A stretch of DNA of 35,926 nt, taken from contig CAMWUR010000020.1 in assembly GCA_947177485.1 (NCBI GenBank), forward strand, positions 1 through 35,926. The letters run 5' to 3'. Positions within the stretch are counted from its first letter, which is position 1, and the number at the start of each line of letters is the position of its first letter. The DNA comes from an uncultured Helicobacter sp. (GTDB lineage Bacteria; Campylobacterota; Campylobacteria; Campylobacterales; Helicobacteraceae). Below are positions 18,788-27,415 of this stretch, in pieces. Below the pieces are notes generated by a model. It was not told the origin of the DNA, did not search any database, and saw only the letters and a list, made by a program, of their open reading frames with translations. The position numbers were made by a program, and so were the translations under genes.

Positions 18788-18895
18788 ACAGGAAGGTTGA
18801 CATTTCTCTTGCGAGACATGGCAAGCTCCTTAACGTGAATTGCCCGCGTGCCCGCGTAAGGCAACAGCGGGCGCAATGATTCTAGCCAATCTCTG
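18788..18895 (+). ncRNA. structured RNA of unknown class, tandem copy 2
   Basis: Begins CTACGGACAGGA just as copy 1 begins CTTCGGACGGGA. Helix 1: AGGA 18790-18793 with TCCT 18827-18830; TTG 18797-18799 with CAA 18822-18824; apical TCTC 18805-18808 with GAGA 18813-18816. Helix 2 keeps the sequence: ATTGC 18839-18843 with GCAAT 18873-18877, and GCCCGC with GCGGGC 18867-18872. The shared loop AAGGCAA is kept although the loop length differs. The 3' end is placed before a T-rich stretch (GCTTTTTGTTTG) and is a guess. Confidence 0.6.
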
Positions 18896-18958
18896 CTTTT
18901 TGTTTGTTGAAACTCCGAATCGTATGTTTTAAGAACTCTATAGAATCTCTAAACCATC

Positions 18959-19049
18959 GTCATTGCGAGTGAGCAGCGCGAGCGCGGCAATCAAACATGC
19001 TTGAACGCATTGGGATTCTCTGCTCGTTGATTGCCACGCTCGCAATGAC
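18959..19049. repeat. TCATTGCGAG palindromic repeat, copy d
   Basis: GTCATTGCGAGTGAGCAGCG to GCTCGCAATGAC, inner arms GCGGCAATCAA and TTGATTGCCACGC. It separates the tandem RNA from the EF-hand gene at 19132 and may block read-through. Confidence 0.8.
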
Positions 19050-19069
19050 GCTAGGAGACATGCAAAACA

Positions 19070-19096
19070 TAAATTTTTGTGCTATCATGCCGATTT
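19070..19096 (+). promoter_or_regulatory. sigma-28 (FliA) type promoter of the 19132 gene
   Basis: TAAA (19070-19073), exactly 15 nt, then GCCGATTT (19089-19096). The FliA consensus is TAAA-N15-GCCGATAA, so 10 of 12 positions match with the correct spacing, and CGATTT fits the Campylobacter form CGATWT. The start codon is 35 bp downstream, with AAGGAGG between. No other good -10 box precedes the gene except the AT-rich GATATATCTAATATA. Confidence 0.65.
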
Positions 19097-19131
19097 GATG
19101 ATGATATATCTAATATAGCAAGGAGGCTATC

Positions 19132-20310
19132 ATGAATATCAATCCACTCTACAACGTTCGAGAAACCGCCGTGTTTTCTGCAGGATTGGCTGAAAATCGC
19201 GGACGTTTCAAGACGCTTGGCAAAACTTCGATGGAAGCCGAAGCAAAGAAGGACATGGAGGACTTCAAAAAATCGACTGCTAGGTCTCTTGAAGAATATT
19301 TGCTCAAAGGCAGCCCATTTGCGACCTTTCATCTCAACGGGCAGGGGCAATACGTCCGCCCCGCAGGCAAGCAGCTCGTTTTGTTCACCGACCCAAACAC
19401 GCAAAAGCGCATGCTCATGCATTTGACCGAAGACAACCTCGACAAACTCAAAACCAAGTTCGAATCGTCTAATTTTTATTATCGCGATGATGGAATCGTG
19501 CGCATCACAGGCAAAGCCGAAGAGTTACTTGGCGGTTGGTTGCAAGACATCGCCTACAATCAAGGCTATGCTAGCGCCGACAAGAATGGCGACTTAATCA
19601 TCGACCCGCTCGATGACGAGGGCGCGGAGCTCAAGATTGGCGTTACGCAGGCAATGGGGTATAAAATGCAAAACGGTAAGATTGTCGAAATTTTTGCAAA
19701 AGAGACCAAAAGCTATCTGCAAGGCGCGGATATTTTCCTCATGCAATCGGGCAAAATGGAATCGACTTTCGAGGAACGATTCAACAACTTCATCGAAAAA
19801 GATGATAATTTGGACGGCACGATGACAAACACCGAGTATTTCGGTGGCAAAGAAAAGGTCATCGAATACTTCCAAGACATTCAAGCAGCTTATGTCGATG
19901 ACAAAGACAAAGTCATCGAGGGGCTCGAAAACGCCATTGAAGCAGAGCATGCGTTTGCGGAGCTCAAAAAGGCTGGGGGCAAGGCGTCTGTGCTTTCGCT
20001 TGGCGCGCGCAGCATGCTTTCGAGCGCCGCGCCGATTTTCAAAGACAGCCTGAAAAAGGGCGAACTCTTCACCAAGCTCGAGCTCGACTATTTGCGCAGC
20101 GATTTGGACGAAAACATCGCCAAACTCTTGCAACAAAGCGGCAATCAGGCTTCGTTTCGCGATATTGTGAAGCATGTGCATGCCGTCTATCTTTCTGAAG
20201 ACAAAAACGACGTCGAAAGCCCGCTCTTGCAACAATTGCATGCGATTTTGCACTTAGTCAAGACCGACACGACAAACGGCAATGGCTCGAGCGTGAATCT
20301 CGTTGCATAA
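19132..20310 (+). CDS. EF-hand protein, paralogue of the protein at 35110
   Basis: 392 residues, strong site AAGGAGG. No signal peptide or membrane segment. Residues 83-153 align without gaps to residues 70-140 of the protein at 35110, 35 of 71 identical (FTDP, ENL or DNL, LK, F-S, FY, DG, GKAE, GW, DIAY, ADK). This block ends at an EF-hand-like loop D150-K-N-G-D154 to D161. A second, canonical loop is D224-D-N-L-D-G-T-M-T-N-T-E235. The second half is helical and acidic and ends SSVNLVA. The upstream sigma-28-like promoter suggests co-expression with flagella, and with no Sec signal, export by the flagellar apparatus is possible. Function unknown. Confidence 0.8.
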   Translation: MNINPLYNVRETAVFSAGLAENRGRFKTLGKTSMEAEAKKDMEDFKKSTARSLEEYLLKGSPFATFHLNGQGQYVRPAGKQLVLFTDPNTQKRMLMHLTEDNLDKLKTKFESSNFYYRDDGIVRITGKAEELLGGWLQDIAYNQGYASADKNGDLIIDPLDDEGAELKIGVTQAMGYKMQNGKIVEIFAKETKSYLQGADIFLMQSGKMESTFEERFNNFIEKDDNLDGTMTNTEYFGGKEKVIEYFQDIQAAYVDDKDKVIEGLENAIEAEHAFAELKKAGGKASVLSLGARSMLSSAAPIFKDSLKKGELFTKLELDYLRSDLDENIAKLLQQSGNQASFRDIVKHVHAVYLSEDKNDVESPLLQQLHAILHLVKTDTTNGNGSSVNLVA

Positions 20311-20322
20311 CCATTGCACGAC

Positions 20323-20607
20323 ATGGGCTGCAACTGCAAACGAGCGCGGCGCAAAGCGCGCGAAAGCAAGAGCTACAACGTCCTCAATGCCGCGAGCGAT
20401 GTGCTCAAAAACGTGCTTGGCATTGGCGAAGCTCCCTTTGTGTCTGATGACATCGCGCAGCAACGGCTGCAAAGCTGCCTTGAATGTGAAAAGCTTGTGC
20501 GAGTCACCAAGCAATGCCGATTGTGCGGCTGTTTCGTGGCTGCAAAAACAAAAATGCGCAGCGCCTCATGCCCTCTCGGGATTTGGGGCGCAGACGAATC
20601 GCGCTAG
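20323..20607 (+). CDS. small Cys-rich, zinc-ribbon-like protein
   Basis: 94 residues from ATG 20323 (a TTG at 20314 in the same frame is possible). The N-terminus is MGCNCKRARRK. The C-terminal half has C52-x2-C55-x9-C65-x2-C68-x-C70 and then C83-P-L-G-I-W. This pattern, ending in a CPLG-W motif, is typical of small zinc-binding proteins of unknown role (DUF6171-like), often seen near phage or surface genes. No clear ribosome binding site. It begins 12 bp after the EF-hand gene stop, so it is probably translated from the same message. Confidence 0.65.
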   Translation: MGCNCKRARRKARESKSYNVLNAASDVLKNVLGIGEAPFVSDDIAQQRLQSCLECEKLVRVTKQCRLCGCFVAAKTKMRSASCPLGIWGADESR

Positions 20608-20677
20608 TCCCATTTGTGCGCTTTGTATCGCCTGCCCATTGCAAGATTCTAAGCAAAACTTCAGCGGGGGGCGGGGT

Positions 20678-20683
20678 TATAAT
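20678..20683 (+). promoter_or_regulatory. -10 box of the DUF4405-like gene
   Basis: TATAAT 36 bp before ATG 20719, preceded by a G-rich run. AAAGGA follows at the right distance. Confidence 0.6.
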
Positions 20684-20718
20684 TTATGGTAGAACACAAA
20701 AACATCAAAGGAAACAAA

Positions 20719-21192
20719 ATGAGAATCTCGCGTCCCATTGCGACAGGCTCGACTATTGCCACATTCTTTATCGTTGGAATCACGGGTGTGTTGCTGTTTT
20801 TTCATCTCGATTTTGGCGGTGTGGAATTTGTGCATGAATGGGTCGGAATGGCGATGATTGTGGCTTGTGTGCTGCATATTGTCGTCAATTTTGCGCCGTT
20901 TAAAAAATTCTTTCGCGGGAAAAGCCTCTTTGTGATTCTTGCATGTTTGCTCCTTAGCGCATTTGCCGTATTGATGATGCAAGAGAATCCAAAACAAGAG
21001 CTTTTTGAACATTTCAAAAACGCAAAGTTGAGCAAAACTATGGAGTATCTGGGCACAAACGAACAGAAGTTTGCCGCATTTCTTGCGCAACAAGGCAAGC
21101 AAATTGATGTGCAAGCAATGAGCCTCGAAGATGTTGTCAAGCAAACCAACATCGACACACTCGAGCTCATTAGAGCGCTTTTGGAACAATAG
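20719..21192 (+). CDS. DUF4405-like membrane protein
   Basis: 157 residues from ATG 20719 (AAAGGA, then 6 nt); an upstream start at 20686 is less likely because the TATAAT box would lie only 3 bp before it. Three hydrophobic segments: about 9-29, 41-58 and 69-87. Histidines H29, H39 and H53 lie in or near the first two, and the sequence VEFVHEWVGMAMIVACVLHI resembles the heme-binding-like DUF4405 domain of small cytochrome b-type proteins. The C-terminal 65 residues are soluble and helical. Function unknown; it could sit in an electron-transfer path, but no redox partner is next to it. Confidence 0.7.
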   Translation: MRISRPIATGSTIATFFIVGITGVLLFFHLDFGGVEFVHEWVGMAMIVACVLHIVVNFAPFKKFFRGKSLFVILACLLLSAFAVLMMQENPKQELFEHFKNAKLSKTMEYLGTNEQKFAAFLAQQGKQIDVQAMSLEDVVKQTNIDTLELIRALLEQ

Positions 21193-21231
21193 AATCCGCC
21201 AAATCTCACAAACAACTTTTGCAAAACCAAT

Positions 21232-21681
21232 TCAAAACATGCGACTCACAGCACATGGCATTTTGGGGCGCAGAATCTTGCCATTCCGCAACAGGGCAGA
21301 ATCATAATAATGCAATGTGAGATTATCGGGTAGTTGCGCCTGCGCAACAAGCTCAATACAATCAAATGTATCATCGAGCGCAACGATATTAAAAAGCAGC
21401 GCATAGGGCGCAGCGATTGTGCCGAGCATGCTCGGGTGATTGGAATCGAATGTTTGCGGCGTGGCGCTCGGCAGCACATCGTGGCGCGCAATCGCGCTTT
21501 CAATCAATCGCAATGCGCTAGCGGCATAAAGCGCAAGCTGCGTGCGTGCGTGCGTGTGCAGGCTTTGTTGGGCGAGTGTATGGCGCGAAAACAGCAGCAC
21601 AAAGCACAAAAACGAAAGCAACAGCATTCCGCCAAGTGCTTGCAACAACACAAAGCCATGAAGTCTCAAAGCGCCTTCCAT
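21232..21681 (-). CDS. prepilin-like protein with Gln at the +5 position
   Basis: 149 residues from the ATG at 21681; a start at 21705 is possible but overlaps the upstream gene more. The N-terminus reads LRLHG, then FVLLQALGGMLLLSFLCFVL, which has the form of a class III (type IV pilin) signal: Gly before Phe, then a long hydrophobic helix. The usual Glu at +5 is replaced by Gln. The remainder (TQLALYAASALRLIESAI and on) is like minor pseudopilins that lack further motifs. It overlaps the preceding prepilin-like gene by 16 bp. Likely part of a pilus-like or DNA-uptake machine together with the PilT-type ATPase at 24247. Confidence 0.6.
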   Translation of the reverse strand: MEGALRLHGFVLLQALGGMLLLSFLCFVLLFSRHTLAQQSLHTHARTQLALYAASALRLIESAIARHDVLPSATPQTFDSNHPSMLGTIAAPYALLFNIVALDDTFDCIELVAQAQLPDNLTLHYYDSALLRNGKILRPKMPCAVSRMF

Positions 21682-22325
21682 TCGCCGCATAAGCCGCGCA
21701 AACACATTTCGGAGCTCGCGTCATGCGCGCATGCATGGCGCGCAAACGTCGCGGGGCGAACGCACAGCCGCAGCCAGATTCCGCCGCTATCCGCGTCCAT
21801 CGCAAACGCGCTTGCTTCTTGCCCAAAGCCTGTGGGGAGAATGCGCAACCATTGCGCAGCAGAATCGTATTGCAAAGAATGTGGAGTGGAATCGAGCAGA
21901 TATGCCCACTCGCATGCGCCAAGCGCGGCAGACAGAATCCCATTCTCCAACGTTGCGCTAGTCGTTTGCGCGCTATCCACACAATGGGCAAGCAGAGGCG
22001 CGGAGGTTTGCGGAATGCTTTGTGCAACATGATATTCATTGGGATTATCAGCGGGCAAAAGCCGCAACGGATAGGGAAAGATGGGCACATGCCAGCGCGC
22101 AGAATCCGGAGCAAGAACAATGCTTGGAGCAAACGCCTCGCGGAGATGGTTGGTGAGCACAAAGCGCACAGAATCCAGCTCTTCTTGCGCCGTGGCAAAA
22201 GATTTTTGAAACGCATGGCTTTGCAGCGCGCCATGCGCAAAATGCGCGAAAAAGAGCGCCACAAAGCCGCCTGCAACCAATGCAAGCAATGCTTCAAAGA
22301 GGGTAAAGGCAGCAAGCGGTTTCAA
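21666..22325 (-). CDS. prepilin-like (pseudopilin) protein
   Basis: 219 residues with a TTG start at 22325. The N-terminus MKPLAA, then FTLFEALLALVAGGFVALFF, is a class III signal: cleavage after A6, F at +1 and E11 at +5, followed by a hydrophobic helix. The C-terminal part has four cysteines (CEWAYLL, LRLCVRPA, EMCLRGLCGEW) that may form disulfides; a DsbA/DsbB-type pair is encoded in the window. It lies 6 bp after yceI, so yceI and the two prepilin-like genes form one transcription unit, an unusual combination. Family-level assignment only. Confidence 0.65.
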   Translation of the reverse strand: MKPLAAFTLFEALLALVAGGFVALFFAHFAHGALQSHAFQKSFATAQEELDSVRFVLTNHLREAFAPSIVLAPDSARWHVPIFPYPLRLLPADNPNEYHVAQSIPQTSAPLLAHCVDSAQTTSATLENGILSAALGACEWAYLLDSTPHSLQYDSAAQWLRILPTGFGQEASAFAMDADSGGIWLRLCVRPATFARHACAHDASSEMCLRGLCGEWKAL

Positions 22326-22331
22326 GACAAG

Positions 22332-22877
22332 CTATTTGCTTGCGACAAGATGCAAAATAATGTTCACTTCTTCGCCAACAGCATTGTCTTTGAACACGCT
22401 GTCCCATGCGATTCCAAACTCACTTCGGTTAATCGCGCCTGTTGCGTCAATCGTGATTTTGTTGCCATTTTCAACAACTTTTGCATCAAAGGCGACATGT
22501 TTTGTTGTGTCTTTAATCGTCAAATCGCCATGGATTTTACCACCGCTAAAATCTGTCATTTTAAAGGTGATATAGGGGTGCTTTGCCGAATCGAACATAT
22601 CAGGAGCGTTCAAGTGCGCGTTGCGCTTCTCATTTGCTGTGTCGATGGACTTAATCGCCACAGAGCCCTCAAGCACATTGAGCTTGCCGCCCTCATAGTC
22701 GATTTTCCCGCTAAAATCTTTAAACTCGCCATCAACTTTGGTGAGCTTAAGGTGAGAAACGCTGAATTTCACGCTCGAATTTGCAGTATCGAGGTTATAT
22801 GCAGCAGCGCTCGCAACGCCAGCAAGAAGGCTTGCAGCCAAACTAGTTGTGATACAAACTTTAGTCAAGATATTCAT
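22332..22877 (-). CDS. YceI family periplasmic protein
   Basis: 181 residues from ATG 22877, preceded by GGAGGAAG; the longer frame to 22922 is rejected for lacking such a site. The signal peptide (MNILTKVCITTSLAASLLAG, ending VASAA) is clear. The mature part starts AYNLDTANSSVKFSVSHL and carries the YceI pattern (LTKVDGEFKDFSGKI, HLNAPDMFDSAKHPYITF, GDLTIKDTTKHVAFDA, GINRSEFGI-like NRSEFGIAW). YceI proteins form a lipocalin-like barrel that binds isoprenoid quinones or other lipids. Divergent from dapD. Confidence 0.93.
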   Translation of the reverse strand: MNILTKVCITTSLAASLLAGVASAAAYNLDTANSSVKFSVSHLKLTKVDGEFKDFSGKIDYEGGKLNVLEGSVAIKSIDTANEKRNAHLNAPDMFDSAKHPYITFKMTDFSGGKIHGDLTIKDTTKHVAFDAKVVENGNKITIDATGAINRSEFGIAWDSVFKDNAVGEEVNIILHLVASK

Positions 22878-23002
22878 AATCTTCCTCCGTGTTGATAAAA
22901 ATACAATCGCAATTATCCGCATTGAAATCTAACGAAAAGTTAATCTTTGATAAATTTCACAGCCAAACCACTCGCATTCGCGCTGTGTTTGTTGGCAATA
23001 AT

Positions 23003-23013
23003 TATGCTAGAAT
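23003..23013 (+). promoter_or_regulatory. extended -10 promoter of dapD
   Basis: TATGCTAGAAT, an extended -10 with TAGAAT at 23008-23013, 22 bp before the ATG. AAGGAG sits between. Confidence 0.55.
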
Positions 23014-23035
23014 CAGCGCAAAAAAGGAGTCCAAA

Positions 23036-24238
23036 ATGAGCGTTGAAAGCTTCAACAATTTTGTCCAAAACTTTCAGAAAGAGGCGGGATATAGAGCGCC
23101 GCTTGGGTTTGGAATCTGCCGTGTCGAAATCAGCGAGCCCGATGAAAAAGTGCTTGTGGCGCATTTTCCTGTGTTGAATTGGCAAAACGAGAATCTCGGG
23201 AGTTTTGCCGTGCTCGCAAGCGCTGCCACAAAGGCAAAGCCCATTTACAAAAGCCCAAATGAGGAGATTTATGAGCTCAACACCGCGTTTTTGAACGAAG
23301 CCTTTGCGCATTTCGAGCCTTTTGTGCTCGAAGCGATTGCCGATTCACAAAAACACCGCAATATCCAAGTTTTGCTTGCACTCAAAGAGCTGATTGCGGG
23401 CGAACGCAAAGACGGAAAGAGAATCGCCTATCGATTCTGCATTCTGTTTGGCGACACACCATGCGAGAGTGTCGAAACAAGCTACATGAAGCTGCTCGCA
23501 CTCTCGCTTGGCAAAGCGCCTTTGCGCAGCCTCAATCTGGACGGAATCTTTGGGCAGCTCACGAACGTCGCATGGAGTGGCAACACGCCCTACTCGCTCG
23601 CGTGGTTGCGCAAACATGAGATTCCACTCCGCCTAAACGGCGAGTTCCCAACGATTGACTTTGTCGATAAATTCCCGCGCTACCTCATGCAAGTGATTCC
23701 ACAAGTTGATAATATTCGCCTGCTCGACACAGCGAAAACACGTTTTGGCGCATATCTTGGCAGTGGTGGCTATACCCAAATGCCCGGTGCAAGCTATGTG
23801 AACTTCAACGCGGGCGCGATGGGCGCGTGCATGAACGAAGGGCGCATTAGCTCGAGCGTGGTTGTAGGCGAGGGCACAGACGTCGGCGGTGGTGCAAGCA
23901 TTCTTGGCGTTTTGAGCGGCGGCAACACCGAGCCCATCAGCATTGGCAAAAACTGCCTTTTGGGCGTGAATAGCGCAACAGGAATCAGTCTTGGCGATGG
24001 TTGCATTGTCGATGGTGGAATCGCCGTTTTGGCGGGCACGGTTTTTGCAATAAGCGAGCAAGAAGCCGCGAAGATTGCCGAGGCGAATCCGGGATTCCAA
24101 ATCAACGCGAGCGGGCTCTACAAAGGGCGCGAACTCTCGGGCAAACACGGAATCCATTTCCGCCAAAACGCCAAAACCGGCGCGATGATTGCGTTTCGTT
24201 CCAATCGCAAAATCGAGCTCAACGCGAATCTGCACTAG
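23036..24238 (+). CDS. dapD: tetrahydrodipicolinate N-succinyltransferase
   Basis: Succinylates tetrahydrodipicolinate in the lysine and meso-diaminopimelate pathway, needed for peptidoglycan. 400 residues from ATG 23036 (AAAAAAGGAG upstream), matching the long epsilonproteobacterial form (H. pylori HP0626-like). The C-terminal half has the left-handed helix region: GAYLGSGGYTQMPGASYVNFNAG, SSSVVVGEGTDVGGGASILG, NCLLGVNSATGISLGDGCIV. The sequence GRISSSVVVGEGTDVGGG is typical of DapD. The upstream in-frame extension to 22889 has no family similarity. Confidence 0.95.
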   Translation: MSVESFNNFVQNFQKEAGYRAPLGFGICRVEISEPDEKVLVAHFPVLNWQNENLGSFAVLASAATKAKPIYKSPNEEIYELNTAFLNEAFAHFEPFVLEAIADSQKHRNIQVLLALKELIAGERKDGKRIAYRFCILFGDTPCESVETSYMKLLALSLGKAPLRSLNLDGIFGQLTNVAWSGNTPYSLAWLRKHEIPLRLNGEFPTIDFVDKFPRYLMQVIPQVDNIRLLDTAKTRFGAYLGSGGYTQMPGASYVNFNAGAMGACMNEGRISSSVVVGEGTDVGGGASILGVLSGGNTEPISIGKNCLLGVNSATGISLGDGCIVDGGIAVLAGTVFAISEQEAAKIAEANPGFQINASGLYKGRELSGKHGIHFRQNAKTGAMIAFRSNRKIELNANLH

Positions 24239-24246
24239 GACGCGCA

Positions 24247-25284
24247 ATGCACGTACAATGGGAGCAGATTCTGCACGAGGCAAGAGAGGCGAGCGATATT
24301 CATATCGTTGCGGGCGCGCCGCTGTGCATGCGCATTGAGGGCACGTTACAACCCATTGCCAACGCGCCAAGCGATGAGCAGCTGCAAACGTTATTGCGCG
24401 GCTTGCTCGATGAATCGCAAAAAAAGGCGCTCGAACGTAACAAAGAGCTTGATTGTAGCTTTGCGTTTGAGGGATTCTCGCGCTACCGCGCGCATTTCTA
24501 CCACACACAAAATGGTCTTTCTGCCGTGCTGCGCGTGATTCCGACCACGCCGCCCACGCTCCAAGCCCTCTGCGCGCCGCCGTTGTTTTTCCGAATCTTG
24601 CGCAAAAAGCGTGGGCTCGTACTCTTTTGCGGCGCGACAGGCAGTGGCAAAAGCAGCTCAATTGCAGCGATGTTGCACCAAATCAACATGGAACAAAGCA
24701 AGCACATCATCACGATTGAAGACCCGATTGAATTTGTGCATGCGCCGATTCACTCGCATTTCTCGCAACGCAATCTGCACAGCGACACAAAAAATATACG
24801 CACAGCCATCAGAGCGGCGCTGCGCGAAGATCCCGATGTGATTTATATCGGCGAGCTGCGCGACAAACAAAGCTTCGAGCTTGCGCTCAACGCCGCGCAA
24901 AGCGGGCATTTGGTCTTCTCAACCGTGCATGCGAGCTCGAGTGTTGGCGCAATCTCGCGCATCATCGGCAGCTTCGGCGGAGACGAGCAGCCGCAAGTAC
25001 GTGCTGCGCTCGCCGAGTCGCTGCTGCTTGTCGTGGCGCAAGTGCTTGTCCCAAAGACTGGCGGCGGCAGAGTCGCGGCGTTTGAGATTCTGCACAACAC
25101 CACAGCAATTGCACATCTCATTCGCGACAACAAGCTACACCAAATCGAAACACAGATTGCGCTGGGCGCTGGCACAGGAATGGTGCTGCTCAATGATTCT
25201 TTGCGGCGGCTTGTTGTGGGCGGGCAAATCACGCATGAGCAGGCGCTCGAATCGAGCTATAATCCCGAAGGATTGCAGATTTAA
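24247..25284 (+). CDS. pilT: PilT-type retraction ATPase
   Basis: 345 residues from ATG 24247, 8 bp after dapD; the open frame extends upstream inside dapD without meaning. Secretion-type ATPase motifs: Walker A GATGSGKS (129-136), Asp box TIEDPIE (157-163), Walker [13 protein letters not shown] (195-206) and His box [11 protein letters not shown] (220-230). The N-terminus ([24 protein letters not shown]) is PilT-like. It powers pilus retraction or DNA uptake at the inner membrane. Its stop overlaps that of the converging chemoreceptor gene. Confidence 0.93.
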   Translation: MHVQWEQILHEAREASDIHIVAGAPLCMRIEGTLQPIANAPSDEQLQTLLRGLLDESQKKALERNKELDCSFAFEGFSRYRAHFYHTQNGLSAVLRVIPTTPPTLQALCAPPLFFRILRKKRGLVLFCGATGSGKSSSIAAMLHQINMEQSKHIITIEDPIEFVHAPIHSHFSQRNLHSDTKNIRTAIRAALREDPDVIYIGELRDKQSFELALNAAQSGHLVFSTVHASSSVGAISRIIGSFGGDEQPQVRAALAESLLLVVAQVLVPKTGGGRVAAFEILHNTTAIAHLIRDNKLHQIETQIALGAGTGMVLLNDSLRRLVVGGQITHEQALESSYNPEGLQI

Positions 25285-27257
25285 AATTTCTTGCGCCTCG
25301 TGTCTTCGAGGATATGATTGGCAATCTCGCTCACCTGATTCGAGATTGCGGCGGACGCATGGGCGATTTTGAGATTCTCGCTATTCATCGATTCAATCGA
25401 CACGACCGCTTCGTTAATCTGCGAAATGCCCTGCGTCTGCTCCTTAATCGCTTCTGCCATGTCGTTGATACTCTGCACGAGAATGTTCGTGTTCGCCTCA
25501 ATCTCGCTAAGGCTCTTGCCTGTGCGCTCGGCGAGCTTGCGCACTTCGTCTGCCACAACGGCAAATCCGCGCCCATGTTCGCCCGCGCGCGCCGCTTCAA
25601 TCGTGGCATTGAGCGCGAGCAGGCTCGTCTGGTCGGCAATCTCGCGAATGATTCCGATGATGTTCTTGTTCGCCTCCGATTGCGCTACAACCTCGTTTGT
25701 TTTGGTTGAGATATGATTCATTGATACCGTGATTTGTTCCAAAACCGCGACCGTTTGTTCCAAAGAGCTTGCTTGAGAACCGCTTGAATCCATAAGAGAA
25801 TCAACAGAAGTCTGGAGCTTCTTAGTTTCGTTTGATAAAGCATTAGCAAAATCGAGCGAAGTACGCAATGTGCTCACAATCTCTTCGCGCAAAACATTGC
25901 TTGTCATCTCGACATCTCCATGTGCATCTTGGATAATTTCTCGAAAATCAAGATTCTTATATTGCTCAAATATTTCTTGAATCACCGTCATATTCGAGCC
26001 AATTTTTTGCTGCAAAATTTCAAGTAGAGTATTGAGGGCATTTTTCAGTTCAATGAGCTGTGGATTTTGTGGATTTGCTTGGATTCGTGCTGTGAGGTCG
26101 CCCTTTTCAACAAGACGAACAATATTGATAGTCTCTTGCACAGATTCTTTGTCTTGAATAATAGCGTCTTGGGTTTTTTGGATATTCTTATTGATAACAG
26201 CCGCAATCTGTCCAAATTCATCACGTGATTGGATTGCAACTTGAGAAATTTGCTCCGTTTCATGGTTGATATATGCAAAAAACGAATCGAGCCCATTTTG
26301 AATGCTCGCAAGAGGTCGTAGATTGAATACAATCGACAAGCGGATAAAAAGCAATGCAACAGCCATCGCAACAATTCCGATTAAGATTTGTTGCAATGCA
26401 ACAGAACGAATCGAATCGGTATAAAAATGCTCGGGCAAAATAGAACAAATACGAAAAACACTATCGCTTGTTGCAGAACAAATGACATTCATCAGCGAGC
26501 CTTCAACATCTACCTCAAAAAACTCACGACTATTGAGATAGCTCGGATTTGCCTGCAAATGAGTTGCAATGCTTTGACCGAGCGCATCTTGTGTGAGGAT
26601 TTTTGTTGAATCTGTGTGAAATGCGATTGTGCCATCGGTTACATAGATGATTGTAAAAATATGATTGGAGTTACCAACTTCTAAGACTTCTTTATTAATC
26701 ACATTAAAATTATCATCGCTCGCAACAACACCTATAAACTGACCGTTTGCAAGAATTGGGTTCACATAGCTAATTGAAATATTGCCACTCGAGTCTTTAT
26801 AAGGCAGAGTTGTTACAAAACTATTTGCATTTTTAGCTTGCCGATACCACCCGCGTTCACGCACATCATAACCCTGTTCAAGTGTAAGAATCTTACCATT
26901 AGAACGATAGTTAATTGCTGTTTTATCGATTCCAGCATACACCAAATCTAATCGACTCGATTCTCGAAATAGCCACAATAAATGGATCATTTGTTCATCA
27001 TTCATCTTGGGATAATCGGCAAATTCACTTGCAAGAATCTCCATAAGCACACGTTTGGATTCGATATAGGTATTAAAAAGTTTGAAAGTATTAAGATTTG
27101 TTGTGCTTTGTTCCTCTTTTAACTCTGCAATTGTGTCATTTTTTGAGATATAATAATTAATCAAACTCGTCAATACGATGATTAGCATAATTAATAAACT
27201 TGAAATGAATATTAATCGATTCGCAACACTCTTTCCATGAAATAGCTTAACAGCCAT
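25281..27257 (-). CDS. methyl-accepting chemotaxis protein, dCache-like sensor
   Basis: 658 residues from ATG 27257 (GGGAGGGAG upstream). Transmembrane helix 1 about 14-37, a large periplasmic sensor (about 40-285) with dCache-like features ([33 protein letters not shown]), helix 2 about 290-310, HAMP-like region, then the cytoplasmic coiled-coil signalling domain with the conserved tip [20 protein letters not shown] and [21 protein letters not shown] and the following YxD-type residues suggest small-molecule (amino acid-like) sensing, but the ligand is unknown. The gene ends in a 4-bp tail-to-tail overlap with pilT. Confidence 0.95.
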   Translation of the reverse strand: MAVKLFHGKSVANRLIFISSLLIMLIIVLTSLINYYISKNDTIAELKEEQSTTNLNTFKLFNTYIESKRVLMEILASEFADYPKMNDEQMIHLLWLFRESSRLDLVYAGIDKTAINYRSNGKILTLEQGYDVRERGWYRQAKNANSFVTTLPYKDSSGNISISYVNPILANGQFIGVVASDDNFNVINKEVLEVGNSNHIFTIIYVTDGTIAFHTDSTKILTQDALGQSIATHLQANPSYLNSREFFEVDVEGSLMNVICSATSDSVFRICSILPEHFYTDSIRSVALQQILIGIVAMAVALLFIRLSIVFNLRPLASIQNGLDSFFAYINHETEQISQVAIQSRDEFGQIAAVINKNIQKTQDAIIQDKESVQETINIVRLVEKGDLTARIQANPQNPQLIELKNALNTLLEILQQKIGSNMTVIQEIFEQYKNLDFREIIQDAHGDVEMTSNVLREEIVSTLRTSLDFANALSNETKKLQTSVDSLMDSSGSQASSLEQTVAVLEQITVSMNHISTKTNEVVAQSEANKNIIGIIREIADQTSLLALNATIEAARAGEHGRGFAVVADEVRKLAERTGKSLSEIEANTNILVQSINDMAEAIKEQTQGISQINEAVVSIESMNSENLKIAHASAAISNQVSEIANHILEDTRRKKF

Positions 27258-27327
27258 TATTGCTCCCTCCCACAATCTATAAATAGAACTGAATGTGATT
27301 TCGCAGCATATATTTACTCATATAAGA

Positions 27328-27333
27328 ATTATA
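27328..27333 (-). promoter_or_regulatory. -10 box of the chemoreceptor gene
   Basis: TATAAT on the minus strand, about 70 bp before ATG 27257. It looks like a housekeeping promoter; no CGATWT element is seen here, unlike the EF-hand loci. Confidence 0.5.
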
Positions 27334-27415
27334 CAGAAATATTTTTATATTTTGCTTAATCTACATAGCAGTAGTTTTATGGTATGCTTAACACAAAAAT
27401 TGCTGAAAGTTTGTC

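Larger units (their letters stand above)
18463..19131. other. 669-bp region without protein genes: tandem RNA and one palindromic repeat
   Basis: Holds two related RNA-like units, each with its own palindrome and promoter (18485-18717 and 18741-18895), one TCATTGCGAG repeat (18959-19049) and the sigma-28-like promoter of the next gene (19070-19096). Between 18896 and 18958 I see only T-rich sequence. Confidence 0.75.

Noticed and set aside
18530-18895. Assignment to 6S RNA, tmRNA, SRP RNA, RNase P RNA or a known riboswitch
   Set aside because: I could not find the hallmark motifs: no tRNA-like ends with a tag frame, no GGAAGCAGCC-type SRP loop, and no cobalamin, TPP, FMN or SAM core. The order of helices fits none that I know.
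24001-24246. N-terminal extension of the PilT frame inside dapD
   Set aside because: It is the out-of-frame shadow of dapD; the PilT-like sequence starts at ATG 24247.
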